NCBI GenBank assembly: GCA_963724365.1
Contig: CAVRUR010000013.1
Span: forward strand, 1-64,000
Direction: 5' to 3'
Source of the DNA: JALORV01 sp963724365
GTDB lineage: Bacteria; Pseudomonadota; Gammaproteobacteria; Burkholderiales; Burkholderiaceae_F
DNA: 64,000 bases
In this document: positions 19,033-28,267 of the stretch, one piece after another
How positions within the stretch are numbered: position 1 is the stretch's first letter
How the letters are laid out: each line of letters starts with the position of its first letter
Made by a program: the position numbers and the translations under genes
The notes under the pieces: generated by a model
Databases searched by the model: none
What the model saw: the letters and a program-made list of their open reading frames with translations, nothing else
Told to the model about the DNA's origin: nothing

Positions 19033-19988
19033 TCGTGCGGCACGTCGTACTCGCGCACGAACGCTCGCCACGCCTCGGTGTCCTGGGCAACGATCCGGCT
19101 CAGGACTTCCGGGGAGGACGCATCAACCTGCAACACCTGCTGCTCCAGGTTCCCGCGCAGGGCAGCGTCGTCGAGAGCACGCGCAATCTCGCGCGACAGA
19201 CGATCAATCAGTTCGCGCGGCGTTCCGGGCGGCGCAAAGATCGCCTGCCAGGTCGGCAGCGGCGGCAACGTGACTCCGGCTTCCGCCATCGTCGGAACAT
19301 CGGGCACCACGCCGATACGTTTCGGCAGCAGGACCGCCAATAGCCGCAGCTTGCCGTCCTTCCCGTGTTGCAGGCCATTCGATATCGGTCCGATGTTCAT
19401 CTGCACGCGCCCGCTGATCAGGTCGGGCAGCAGCTGCGCCGCACCCTTGTATGGCACGCGTACGCTGCGAATGCCCGTTGCCTTCAGAAACTGCACCATC
19501 GCCATGTACTCGCCCAGCGTTCCGGTCGCGTAGTTGAGTTTGTCCGGATGGCCTTTCGCGTAGGCGACCAGCTCGGCGACCGTGCGCGCCGGCACCTCTG
19601 GATGCACGAACAGTCCGAAGGCGAACCAACCCACCAGCGCGACCGGCGCCAGCTCGCCGAGCGACTGGAACGGCGCTGATTTCTGCAGCATCGGGATGCC
19701 GGCCATCGACGCGATGCTCCAGAGCAGCGTGTAACCGTCGGGCGTCGATGCCATCAGCGCCTGAGCGGCGATGGCCCCGCCGGCGCCGGGCCGGTTCTCG
19801 ATCACCACCGGCTGCCCGAGGTTCTTTGCCAGCGCCTGGCCGAGCGTGCGGGCTGCAGTGTCGGACGGCCCACCGGCAGGAGTCGGCACGATGACGCGGA
19901 TCGGCCTGGTCGGGAACTGCGCATTCGCCGGCATCATCGGCAACGCTGCACAGAGAACGATCACAAGGCTGAAATGGAATCGGATCAC
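19029..19988 (-). CDS. Bug family tripartite tricarboxylate transporter receptor
   Basis: 319 aa periplasmic receptor with signal peptide (cleavage near ANAQ). FPTRPIRVIVPTPAGGPSDTAARTLG is the Bug-family first motif. KNLGQPVVIENRPGAGGAIAA and DGYTLLW follow, and VPYKGAAQLLPDLISGRVQM is the second-lobe motif. The family captures carboxylates, aromatic acids or small amides for TctAB-type carriers, or acts as a solute sensor. No TctA/TctB gene adjoins, as is usual in betaproteobacteria. Divergent from the LysR gene at 20116. Confidence 0.92.
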   Translation of the reverse strand: MIRFHFSLVIVLCAALPMMPANAQFPTRPIRVIVPTPAGGPSDTAARTLGQALAKNLGQPVVIENRPGAGGAIAAQALMASTPDGYTLLWSIASMAGIPMLQKSAPFQSLGELAPVALVGWFAFGLFVHPEVPARTVAELVAYAKGHPDKLNYATGTLGEYMAMVQFLKATGIRSVRVPYKGAAQLLPDLISGRVQMNIGPISNGLQHGKDGKLRLLAVLLPKRIGVVPDVPTMAEAGVTLPPLPTWQAIFAPPGTPRELIDRLSREIARALDDAALRGNLEQQVLQVDASSPEVLSRIVAQDTEAWRAFVREYDVPHE

Positions 19989-20115
19989 GGTCGAACTCCC
20001 AGCGGCAAGGTGGTCGCACTCTAGTCGCCGGCCGGTCGGTGGCGGAATACCTTGTGGCGCAAGACTGGTGTTAACTTCCGGTTAATGCCACGAAACGGCA
20101 GCCGAGGATGCGCCG

Positions 20116-21105
20116 ATGGACAAGTTGCGCGCGCTGCACTACTTCGTTTGTGCCGCCGAGGAAGGTAGCCTGACGGGAGCTGCCCGCCGGCTGCAGGTGA
20201 GCGTGCCGGCGGTGCAGAAGCTCGTCACCTCGCTCGAAAACAGTCTTGGCGTGAAGCTCTTTTCCCGCTCGGCGCAGGGCATGGCGCTGACAGCGATCGG
20301 TGCGAGTTACCTGGAGTCCTGCCGGCCGCTGCTGGCGGAGCTGGTGCTGATCGACGAGGCGGTAAGCCTGTCGTCGTTGCGCCCGAGCGGCACGCTCGTC
20401 ATCGGTGTGCATCCGCAACTGGCGCAGCATCTGCTGCTGCCGGCGCTGCCGGAGTTCCACCTCCGCTATCCGGACATCCTGATCGACGTGCGGGTTATGA
20501 ACCGCATCTCGGATGCGGACGCGGGCACCGTCGACGTTTTCCTGCTGCACGGCTGGCCCGAAGCCAAGGACTTCGTCCATCGCCGTCTCGGCCACACGAA
20601 GAGCCTCATCGTCGCCGCACCCGAGTACTGGACCGCACACGGCATCCCGCAGCATCCGCAGGACCTGCGCCAACACGTGTGCATGCTGATGCGCAATCCG
20701 GCGGGCATCCTGATCGACCTGTGGGACTTTGAGCGCGGCGGTGAAAAGGTGTCCGTCGCGGTTAACGGCTGGCTCAACAGCAACGGACGTGAAGTGCTGC
20801 TCGAAGCGGTTCTCTCTGGCGAAGGTATCGCGCGCTTCAACGAACTCACCACGCGTGCGCACCTGGCGGCCGGGCGCCTGGTACCGGCGCTGCTCGACTG
20901 GGAGGTCAAGGGCGGCCCGCCAGTGAACCTGCTGTACCGCCCAAACCAGCGACGCACTCCGCGAGTTCGCCTGTTCATCGACTTCGTCACTGCTTTGCTG
21001 CGCGAACACGATGCGGAAACAGGTCCGCGCAGATATGCAGAACGGCCGCTGTGGCACCGCCGGGGCCTCGGTCGCGCGTCCTCGATCCTGCGGGGGCCCC
21101 GCTGA
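20116..21105 (+). CDS. LysR family transcriptional regulator
   Basis: 329 aa. The N-terminal winged HTH (residues 1-60) contains LHYFVCAAEEGSLTGAARRLQVSVPAVQKLV, with LFSRSAQGMALTAIG as the wing. The C-terminal effector domain begins GTLVIGVHPQLAQHLLLPALPEFH. It is transcribed away from the Bug-receptor/methyltransferase pair across 127 bp, so it probably controls that pair in response to its ligand. The inducer is unknown. Confidence 0.92.
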   Translation: MDKLRALHYFVCAAEEGSLTGAARRLQVSVPAVQKLVTSLENSLGVKLFSRSAQGMALTAIGASYLESCRPLLAELVLIDEAVSLSSLRPSGTLVIGVHPQLAQHLLLPALPEFHLRYPDILIDVRVMNRISDADAGTVDVFLLHGWPEAKDFVHRRLGHTKSLIVAAPEYWTAHGIPQHPQDLRQHVCMLMRNPAGILIDLWDFERGGEKVSVAVNGWLNSNGREVLLEAVLSGEGIARFNELTTRAHLAAGRLVPALLDWEVKGGPPVNLLYRPNQRRTPRVRLFIDFVTALLREHDAETGPRRYAERPLWHRRGLGRASSILRGPR

Positions 21106-21286
21106 CGCGACACCGCGTTGCACGTTGCGCAAAAGCGAATGGCAAGGCACTCGCGCGGCAAGGCGATCGGCATCACATCGCGAAGATCAGCTTCAGTGCC
21201 AGCAAGCAGCCGCACTTGCCCTCTTTCCGAAACAGCAGCGTAACGATGAAGCGGGCACCCGCACCTCCGCGAACCTTGAACCGGGG

Positions 21287-22207
21287 CTAGGCGTTCGGGT
21301 TGAAGTGCTTGCCGAGCGACGCCGGCATGTTCAGGCGGATCCAGCGCGGGTTGCGCGAGATCAGCGCCAGCACGACGATCGTGGCGAGATACGGCGACAT
21401 CGCCAGCAGTTGGCTCGGAATCTCCGCGCCAGTGCCCTGCATGAAGAATTGCAGCATCGTCACTCCGCCGAACAGGTACGCGCCGAGCAGCACTCGGCCC
21501 GGGCGCCAGGTCGCAAAGGTCACCAGTGCCAATGCAATCCAGCCGCGCCCGGCCACCATGCCCTCGGACCACAAGGGCGTGTACACGATCGACAGATAGG
21601 CGCCCGCCAGGCCGGCACAGGCACCGCCGAATGCGAGTGCCGCGAAGCGGATTTGACGCACCGGGTGGCCCAGTGCATGGGCCGCCTCGGGCGATTCGCC
21701 GACCGCACGCAGCACCAGTCCGGCCCGCGTTCGATGCAGGAACCACGCGACTGCCACGACCAGCACCAGCGCGAAGTACACGAGCCAGTGCTGCGCGAAC
21801 AGCGCCGGCCCGACCATCGGGATGTCGCGCAGCAGCGGAATGCCATCGGGCGCGCGCGCCGGCAGGCTCTCCCCCTGCAGCGGCTGGCCGAGAAAGGCCG
21901 AGAGGCCCGCGCCGAACAGCGCCAGCGCCAGACCGGTTGCGTACTGGTTGGTCAGCAGCCCGAGCGCCAGCGTCGCGAACAGCAGCGCCAGCGCTGCGCC
22001 GGCGAGCGCGCCTGCGCCGAATCCGAGTTCCGGCAGGCCGGTCGCATGGGCAGCGCCGAAGCCCGCTACGGCGGCGACCAGCATGATCCCCTCGATGCCC
22101 AGGTTGACCACACCGCTCTTCTCGCTGACGACGATGCCGATCGCCGCCAGCAGCAGCGGCGTGCCCGCGGCAAGCGTCGCAGCGATCAGCGCAGCGACTT
22201 CGTTCAT
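21287..22207 (-). CDS. BMP-type ABC transporter permease, second subunit
   Basis: 306 aa, about nine membrane helices. ATLAAGTPLLLAAIGIVVSEKSGVVNLGIEGIMLVAA is the hallmark of the shorter permease of nucleoside-type (BMP) importers. VGESPEAAHALGHPV is the coupling loop to the ATPase. Its start overlaps the end of the first permease gene (22204-22207). Last gene of the ATPase - permease - permease operon. Confidence 0.92.
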   Translation of the reverse strand: MNEVAALIAATLAAGTPLLLAAIGIVVSEKSGVVNLGIEGIMLVAAVAGFGAAHATGLPELGFGAGALAGAALALLFATLALGLLTNQYATGLALALFGAGLSAFLGQPLQGESLPARAPDGIPLLRDIPMVGPALFAQHWLVYFALVLVVAVAWFLHRTRAGLVLRAVGESPEAAHALGHPVRQIRFAALAFGGACAGLAGAYLSIVYTPLWSEGMVAGRGWIALALVTFATWRPGRVLLGAYLFGGVTMLQFFMQGTGAEIPSQLLAMSPYLATIVVLALISRNPRWIRLNMPASLGKHFNPNA

Positions 22208-23283
22208 CGCGCCGCCGCCGGAGCGAGTCGCACGACACGATGCATGATCAGCGTGTCGCACGCGAGCAGGAAGAACAGCAGCAGCCCCTGGTACACGCCT
22301 GTCAGCGCCGAAGGCAATCCGAGCCGCGACTGCGCCAGTTCGCCGCCGATGTAGAAGAGCGCCATCACGAATGACGCCAGCACGATGCCGACCGGATGCA
22401 GGCGCCCGACGAACGCAACAATGATGGCGGCAAAGCCGTAGCCGGGCGAGATCGTCGGTGTCAGTTGTCCGACCGGCCCGGCGACCTCCACGCCACCGGC
22501 GACGCCCGCCAGCGCGCCGGAGAACAGCAACGCAAACCACAGCAGACGCCGTTCGGAGAATCCGGCATAGCGCGCCGCCAGCGGCGCGAGTCCTGCAACC
22601 CGGAGCTGGAAACCGATCACCAGTCTGCCGAGCATCAGCCACAACGCCACGGCGGACAGCAACGCCAGCACGAAACCGATGTTGAGCCGAGTACCAGGCA
22701 GCACGAGCGGCATGCGCGCCGCGGCTTCGAAGAGCTTGGATTGCGGAAAGCCGAATCCCTCGGGATCCTTCCATGCGCCGTGAACCAGCCACCCCAGCAG
22801 CAGCTGGGCCACGTAGACCAGCATCAGGCTGACCAGGATCTCGTTCGCATTGAAGCGGTCGCGCAGCCACGCGGTAATGGCCGCCCAGGCTGCACCGCCG
22901 AGCGCGGCCGCCACCAGGATCGCAGGCACCAGTGCACGCGTGCTGTCCCGCGTGGCCAGCAGCGCAATGCCGCCGCCGGCGATGGCGCCCGCGATAAGTT
23001 GTCCTTCGGCGCCGATGTTCCAGACGTTCGCGCGGAAGCACACGGCGAGCCCGACTGCGCACAGGATCAGCGGCGTGGCCTTCAGGCCGAGTTCGGACCA
23101 GCCGCGGCGTGTCGACAGCGGGTCCCACAGGAACACGCGCAAGCCCTGCAGCGGATCCTGTCCCATCGATGCGAACAGCAGTGCGCCGGCAGCAAGCGTC
23201 AGCATGATCGCGAGCAGCGGCGACGCCCACATCATCCGGCGCGAAGCCTGCACGCGCGGCACCAGCGCGAAAGGCAACGTCAC
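22204..23283 (-). CDS. BMP-type ABC transporter permease, first subunit
   Basis: 359 aa from GTG 23283, which overlaps the ATPase stop (GTGA). PLILCAVGLAVCFRANVWNIGAEGQLIAGAI is the signature of the longer BMP-importer permease. SPGYGFAAIIVAFVGRLHPVGI follows in the second half. About nine membrane helices. With 21287-22207 it forms the transmembrane channel of a nucleoside-like importer. Confidence 0.92.
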   Translation of the reverse strand: MTLPFALVPRVQASRRMMWASPLLAIMLTLAAGALLFASMGQDPLQGLRVFLWDPLSTRRGWSELGLKATPLILCAVGLAVCFRANVWNIGAEGQLIAGAIAGGGIALLATRDSTRALVPAILVAAALGGAAWAAITAWLRDRFNANEILVSLMLVYVAQLLLGWLVHGAWKDPEGFGFPQSKLFEAAARMPLVLPGTRLNIGFVLALLSAVALWLMLGRLVIGFQLRVAGLAPLAARYAGFSERRLLWFALLFSGALAGVAGGVEVAGPVGQLTPTISPGYGFAAIIVAFVGRLHPVGIVLASFVMALFYIGGELAQSRLGLPSALTGVYQGLLLFFLLACDTLIMHRVVRLAPAAAR

Positions 23284-24818
23284 GCGGTGACTCCCGCCTG
23301 ACCCTGCCGCAGCGGGTTCGGCGGCGTCGACTGATCCGGCCACAGACCCGACATCCAGCGACCGATCTCCTGCACGCTGATCTCGCCCGGCCGCACACCG
23401 GGCGAGAGCCGTCCGCGCGAGATGACGAACATGCGGTCGCTCAGTTCGAACAACTCGTCGAGGTCTTCGGAGACGACCAAAATGGCGCAGCCCGCCTTGC
23501 GCAGTTCGATCAGTTCATTGCGTATCGCCGCGGCCGCTCCGACGTCCACGCCCCAGGTGGGCTGGTTGACCAGCAGCACGCGCGGCCCTGCCTCGATCTC
23601 GCGCCCGACGATGAACTTCTGCAGGTTCCCACCTGACAGGCTGGACGCGGTCGCACCCGTTCCGGCCGTCCGCACCGCGAAACGATCGATCACCCGCGCG
23701 GCATCCGCTCGCGCCTCGTGCCAGCGCACGACGCCACGCGGCCGCAGCGCTTCGCGCGTCAGCACCAGGTTTTCCGCCAAGGTCAGTGCCGCGACCGCTG
23801 CGTGGCCGAGACGGTCTTCCGGCACATAGCGCATTGCAAGCGCGCGCCGGGCGGCCACCGGCGCCTGCGTGACGTCCTCGCCGAACAATCGAATCGTTCC
23901 GCGAGCGTGAGTCCACTCACCCGACAGCAACGCCATCAGCGCGGCCTGTCCGTTGCCCGACACCCCGGCAATGCCGACGATTTCGCCCTCGTGCACATCG
24001 AGATCGATCGCATGCAGCCAGTGCTGCCGCTCGCCGACCTGCCCGGTGTCGAGTCCGCGCACGGACAGTGCGGCAGCGCCCGGCGCAGAATCGTGTGCCG
24101 CGATCGACGGCGGATCGGCGCCGATCATCAGGCGCGCGAGGCTCGCCTCGCTCTCAGCGCGCGGATCGACAGTCGCCACCAGTCGGCCGCCACGCAGCAC
24201 GACGCAGCGATGTGTGAGGCGCCGGATTTCGTCGAGCTTGTGGCTGATGAACATCACGCTGACACCCCCGCCGGCCAGTTTCTCGAGAGTTACGAACAGG
24301 CGCTCGATCGCCTGCGGCTTCAGCACCGAGGTCGGTTCATCGAGGATCAGCAGCCGCGGTGACGACATCAGCGCGCGCAGGACCTCGACACGCTGGCGCT
24401 CGCCCACCGACAGGTCGTGCACCCGCTCGTCCGGATCGACCTCGAGGTCGTAGCGCTGCGACAGATCGCGCAGCCGCGCGGTGACTGTCTCCATCGGCGC
24501 GGGTTTGATGCCCAGTGCGACGTTTTCCGCGACCGTCAGTGTGTCGAACAGCACGAAGTGCTGGAACACCATGGCGATGCCGAGTGCGCGCGCGTGCGCC
24601 GGGCTGTCGATCCGCACGTCGCGGCCATCGACCGCAAGATGCCCTTCGTCCGGGTGCACGATGCCGTAGATGACCTTCATCAGCGTGCTCTTGCCGGCCC
24701 CGTTTTCGCCAAGGACGGCGACGATCTCGCCCGGCGCCACGTCGAGCGAGATGCCGTCGTTGGCAACGACATCGCCGTAGCGCTTCGTGATGTTGCGCAG
24801 GCTGAGGCGGGGGGTCAT
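23280..24818 (-). CDS. ABC transporter ATPase with two nucleotide-binding domains (BMP/sugar type)
   Basis: 512 aa, duplicated ABC protein. Domain 1 has GENGAGKS (37-44), signature LSVGERQ and LLILDEPTSVL. Domain 2 has the degenerate Walker A GVSGNGQAALM, LSGGNLQKF and LLVNQPTWGVDVGA, as in RbsA/YufO-type ATPases. It powers the two permeases downstream, whose starts overlap. The operon's likely receptor is the BMP lipoprotein at 15005-16144. Confidence 0.94.
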   Translation of the reverse strand: MTPRLSLRNITKRYGDVVANDGISLDVAPGEIVAVLGENGAGKSTLMKVIYGIVHPDEGHLAVDGRDVRIDSPAHARALGIAMVFQHFVLFDTLTVAENVALGIKPAPMETVTARLRDLSQRYDLEVDPDERVHDLSVGERQRVEVLRALMSSPRLLILDEPTSVLKPQAIERLFVTLEKLAGGGVSVMFISHKLDEIRRLTHRCVVLRGGRLVATVDPRAESEASLARLMIGADPPSIAAHDSAPGAAALSVRGLDTGQVGERQHWLHAIDLDVHEGEIVGIAGVSGNGQAALMALLSGEWTHARGTIRLFGEDVTQAPVAARRALAMRYVPEDRLGHAAVAALTLAENLVLTREALRPRGVVRWHEARADAARVIDRFAVRTAGTGATASSLSGGNLQKFIVGREIEAGPRVLLVNQPTWGVDVGAAAAIRNELIELRKAGCAILVVSEDLDELFELSDRMFVISRGRLSPGVRPGEISVQEIGRWMSGLWPDQSTPPNPLRQGQAGVTA

Positions 24819-24831
24819 GCGGAATGGTATC

Positions 24832-24921
24832 TGGCGGAAGCGGTGAGATTCGAACTCACGAACGGGTTGCCCCGTTGCCGGTTTTCAAGACCGGTGCCTT
24901 CAACCGCTCGGCCACGCTTCC
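24832..24921 (-). tRNA. tRNA-Ser (anticodon UGA)
   Basis: The acceptor stem GGAAGCG pairs with CGCTTCC, followed by G and an encoded CCA. The anticodon loop CTTGAAA gives UGA. The long variable arm typical of class II serine tRNAs and the TTCGAATC T-loop are present. Read on the minus strand directly upstream of the ABC ATPase gene. Confidence 0.96.
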
Positions 24922-25062
24922 AGAGACCGGATTGTGCCGGGTTTGCCGATCTTGTCTCCGGCCGCGCGTTGCGCAAGGACTACAGCACCGACTGCGGGAC
25001 GATTGCGGCCCAATCGGACTGCCCGCAGAATCCGCCGCTGGTCGACTCCCGAAGGAATCCGC

Positions 25063-26172
25063 GTGACCACGTCGTCCCAATCGTCTGTTGCTGTCGTCGC
25101 GCTCATTGCGGCCATTTTGATGTCCTCGGCGGCGCGGGCGCAGGACAAGCCCATGGGTGACCTGCTGATCTGGTACGACGAGACGCCAATATCGATCGGT
25201 GGCGGCAAGATGGTGTGGAAGGGCAAGGCGACGCTGCCGCTGACGCGGGATGCGTCCGGCAAGATCAAGGGCAGCGGGTCGTATCCGGCCTCCTATGTCG
25301 CCGAGGCGGCGGGATGCACTTCGACCTGCAAGTTCACGACGGCGATCAGCGTGGCCGGCACGGCGCCGATCGGCGGAACGGACCTGACGATCACGGCAAA
25401 GGACACCACCGCACAGTGCCAGGTGAAATGCCCGCGAGGCGCCGCGATGGCGAGCAGCCAGCACCAGGAGGGCTACTCCGAGAAAGTCTTCCTGCCGTTC
25501 GGCGCTACGCAGCCGGTGAAGAAGACCTCTGCAGCGGGCGGGCCCGCGCAGTACTACCAGTTGAAGCAGCAGTGCGATGCCGAGCCCGACCAGGCGGGTC
25601 CGATCGCAGTCACCATCAAGCCCGGCGCGGGAAAATGGACCTCCACCATGCTCAGCATGCTGACGCTGACCGACGTCCGCGGCAAGGTCCCGCCAAATCC
25701 CCAGCGTTACGGATACACCTCGCACGACCTCAAACCGGAGATCACATTCGTCGACAAATCGAAACCCGCACGCGGTGGCGACGGATTCTGCTACTGGGTC
25801 GAGAGCGTGGCGCTCGGCTTTGCGCCGATCGAGGTTGCCATTCCGGGCATCGACTATGTCGGCGGCAGTTGCGAGTTCAAGGCCATTTCGAGCCACGAGA
25901 CCAAGCACGTCAAACTTTACGAAGGTCTGCTCACCCAGCTCTCGGGAGAACTGCAAAAGGCGGTGCAGACCAGCGGCTTGCCGCGGGCCGCGGCGCCCTT
26001 GCATGTCAAGCAGGTTGACGCCGGACGGCAACTCGTTCGTCAGAAGCTCGACGATACGGCGGCCCCGATCCAGGCGAAGTGGGTCGGCAAGAAGGCGGAC
26101 GGCGATGCGCGCATCGACTCCGCCGCCGAGTACAAGGCCGTAAAAGCGACTTGCCCGCGCGGCTGGAGGTGA
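25063..26172 (+). CDS. Exported protein with HExxH motif, unknown family
   Basis: 369 aa from GTG 25063, preceded by GAAGGA. The signal peptide VVALIAAILMSSAARA is cleaved near ARAQ. The mature protein is Cys-containing (CTSTC, CQVKC, CYW, CEF), suggesting disulfides. HETKH at residues 278-282, in AISSHETKHVKLYEG, has the zincin HExxH pattern and resembles the DUF922-type secreted protease motif. The rest is not recognised. A periplasmic or secreted metalloprotease is possible but unproven. Confidence 0.7.
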   Translation: MTTSSQSSVAVVALIAAILMSSAARAQDKPMGDLLIWYDETPISIGGGKMVWKGKATLPLTRDASGKIKGSGSYPASYVAEAAGCTSTCKFTTAISVAGTAPIGGTDLTITAKDTTAQCQVKCPRGAAMASSQHQEGYSEKVFLPFGATQPVKKTSAAGGPAQYYQLKQQCDAEPDQAGPIAVTIKPGAGKWTSTMLSMLTLTDVRGKVPPNPQRYGYTSHDLKPEITFVDKSKPARGGDGFCYWVESVALGFAPIEVAIPGIDYVGGSCEFKAISSHETKHVKLYEGLLTQLSGELQKAVQTSGLPRAAAPLHVKQVDAGRQLVRQKLDDTAAPIQAKWVGKKADGDARIDSAAEYKAVKATCPRGWR

Positions 26173-26272
26173 TCCGGTTCGAGCGGAAAAGGATCCTGAC
26201 GCAGGCGGTCTGAGGAGTGCTTCAGGGCAAGTTCCAGCGGTCCGGGAACCACTCGACCGGTGTGCGCGTCAC

Positions 26273-26680
26273 TCAGTCGACAACGCGTCGGCGCATTGCC
26301 TTCACCTGTCCGCGCTGCACCTTCGTTTCGACGCGCTTGCGCTTGGACGTCGCGGTAGGCCGCGTGGGCCGCCGCGTCCGCGGAATCTCGGCCGCAGCAT
26401 CGATCACGGCCCGCAGGCGCGCCAGTGCCTCCGCGCGATTCTTTTCCAGGCTGCGATACGCCTGGGCCTTGATGACGATGACGCCTTCGTCGCTGATGCG
26501 CTGGTCGCGCCGTGACAGCAGCCGCAGCTTGAGCTCGTCCGGCAGCGACGACGCCCCTATGTCGAAGCGCAGGTGGATCGCATTGGAGACCTTGTTGACG
26601 TTCTGGCCGCCGGCGCCTTGCGCGCGTATGGCCTGCAGCTCGACTTCCTCTTCGGCGAGGACGTACGCGATCAGCGGCAT
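26273..26680 (-). CDS. arfB: Peptidyl-tRNA hydrolase ArfB (ribosome rescue)
   Basis: 135 aa. GGQ at residues 24-26 in RAQGAGGQNVNKVSNAIHLRF is the catalytic peptide-release motif. The basic C-terminal tail (RRPTRPTATSKRKRVETK) is the part that enters the empty mRNA channel of stalled ribosomes. The length matches ArfB/YaeJ. It hydrolyses peptidyl-tRNA on non-stop ribosomes without tmRNA. Confidence 0.93.
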   Translation of the reverse strand: MPLIAYVLAEEEVELQAIRAQGAGGQNVNKVSNAIHLRFDIGASSLPDELKLRLLSRRDQRISDEGVIVIKAQAYRSLEKNRAEALARLRAVIDAAAEIPRTRRPTRPTATSKRKRVETKVQRGQVKAMRRRVVD

Positions 26681-26715
26681 GGCGGGTGCCAGGTCATCCG
26701 ATTGCGCGGCAGCTG

Positions 26716-27495
26716 CTAGCTGCCGCCCTCGCGCGCGGCCGTGACCTGGAGCGCCCCCTGATCATCGCGTAACTCGATCCGGCTGCCCTCCACACGCATC
26801 GTTCTCACCGCTTCCAGTGCTTTCAGGAACGCCTGCTCCTGCTCCATCACGCCCGGGTCGGCACACATCTTTCGGGTTGCTGCAGGCACGCCGAAACGGA
26901 ACTTCGAGCCATCAGCTTCAAAACGCGTGGTGTACTGGTTGCAGCCCGCCGATCCCGCGACCTTGCCGTCGGCCGCAAAGGCCATCGTCACGATCGAGCC
27001 ACCGACCGTGCTGACGAGCGCGTTACGGCCGTTGTTGATCCCGGTGACTTTCCAGTTCGTGCCGGCCAGCAGTGTCGACTGAGCCGCAAACGTGGCAAGC
27101 ACCGCACCGTCAGCGCCGAGCAGCTGCAACCGGCCTTCCGCGACGCGATAGGTCCTGGCGCCGCGCATCGCGGCCATGAAGGCCTCAGCCTGCTTCATCA
27201 CGTCCGGCGGGCACGCCATCTGCGTCGACATGCCGGTGCCGGACAGGTCGATCGTCGATCCCTTGATCGTGTAGGGCACGCCGAAGCGATTGCAGCCGTC
27301 GCCGCCCTGGGCGCGTCCAGCCCCGAAGCTCAGCGTCGCCGCGTGGCCGCCGGCCACCGTCCGACCCGGTAATGCGGTCAATACCCATGCGGTGCCATCG
27401 AGCGGAGGCACTTCAGTTGCCGAAGGCATGAGAGAACAGCCCGATAGAAGCACAGCAAGCAGCAGGCCCGCCGAGCGCGCGATCGATGTCGTCAT
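26716..27495 (-). CDS. Lipoprotein with two META domains
   Basis: 259 aa from ATG 27495, opening a signal peptide with lipobox LLSGC. Two tandem META (HslJ-like) domains follow. Each has the LxGTxW start (LDGTAWVLTAL; LLAGTNWKVTGI) and a GCNxFG/GCNQY motif followed by a CPPDVM or CADPGVM cysteine segment. HslJ-type proteins are linked to heat and antibiotic tolerance; the biochemical role is unknown. Confidence 0.88.
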   Translation of the reverse strand: MTTSIARSAGLLLAVLLSGCSLMPSATEVPPLDGTAWVLTALPGRTVAGGHAATLSFGAGRAQGGDGCNRFGVPYTIKGSTIDLSGTGMSTQMACPPDVMKQAEAFMAAMRGARTYRVAEGRLQLLGADGAVLATFAAQSTLLAGTNWKVTGINNGRNALVSTVGGSIVTMAFAADGKVAGSAGCNQYTTRFEADGSKFRFGVPAATRKMCADPGVMEQEQAFLKALEAVRTMRVEGSRIELRDDQGALQVTAAREGGS

Positions 27496-27675
27496 TGAGT
27501 TTCTCAGTTCCGCGGAAGGAGAATGGCATGCGAGGGCATCACGGGAATAGCCGACATCGAACGATATCAAGCTCGTCTACCGGCCGGCCCGGTTGCCAGC
27601 GCTGGCGCAATCACTCGGCCTGGCGCGGCTCGGTACCGAGAGCACCGTTCGCGACCGTCGCGTCTGGGCGGCCGA

Positions 27676-28164
27676 TCAACTGCTCGGTGAAGAAACCTCG
27701 AGCCTCGCCTGCAGCGAATTGAGGCGCTCTTCCACCTGCTTCTGACGCACGCGGTACTGCTGGACGGTCTCGCGACCCGGCTTGCGGATGGACTTCAGCG
27801 CACTATCCCAGGCAACCATGTATTCGCTGAAGGCTGCTTTCGACTTCGGTGTCTCGGCGCTCTTGAGGGCGTCCTTGTACAGCGCATTGCCACGCAGCGC
27901 GGTCTGGTGAACGCAGTCGGCCACATCGGCATCCGTGGGCGGTGTGCCCTGTGGCGCGCGCTGGCCTTCGGTCACAAGTGCGTACAGCTCCCACTTCTCG
28001 AGGTACGTCTTGTACTTCTCGCTGCAGGTGATGTAGCCCAGACGCGTTCCCATCACGAACCTCGAGACCTCGGCTGTCGGTGTCGGCTCGGCGCGCGCGG
28101 TCTGGGCCGTCGAGCACAAGGGCAACCCTAGCGAGAGAAGCAGAACGAAGTATCCACGCAGCAT
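27676..28164 (-). CDS. Exported hypothetical protein
   Basis: 162 aa. The N-terminal LRGYFVLLLSLGLPLCSTAQTARA is a signal peptide. The mature part is helical, with ITCSEKYKTYLEKWELYALVTEG, one more Cys (DVADCVHQT) that could pair with the first, and a coiled-coil-like end QQYRVRQKQVEERLNSLQARLE. No family is recognised. Confidence 0.65.
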   Translation of the reverse strand: MLRGYFVLLLSLGLPLCSTAQTARAEPTPTAEVSRFVMGTRLGYITCSEKYKTYLEKWELYALVTEGQRAPQGTPPTDADVADCVHQTALRGNALYKDALKSAETPKSKAAFSEYMVAWDSALKSIRKPGRETVQQYRVRQKQVEERLNSLQARLEVSSPSS

Positions 28165-28267
28165 GGCGACCTCCCCGTGCGAATACCGCTACGGTAGCGC
28201 AGGAATGGCCGCACCTGACGATCGTCGCTGACGCAGCCGCTCGGCGGCAGGCTCGGTCGGACCGCTG

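Noticed and set aside
21287..23398. 703-codon minus-strand open frame
   Set aside because: It is the second permease frame extended upstream through the first permease gene. The two real permeases have start codons and overlaps as described.
27551..27675. Plus-strand stretch reading KLVYRPARLPALAQSLGLARL, suggestive of a PLP-enzyme start
   Set aside because: It is too short, has no continuation of that family, and runs into the antisense of the exported protein gene.
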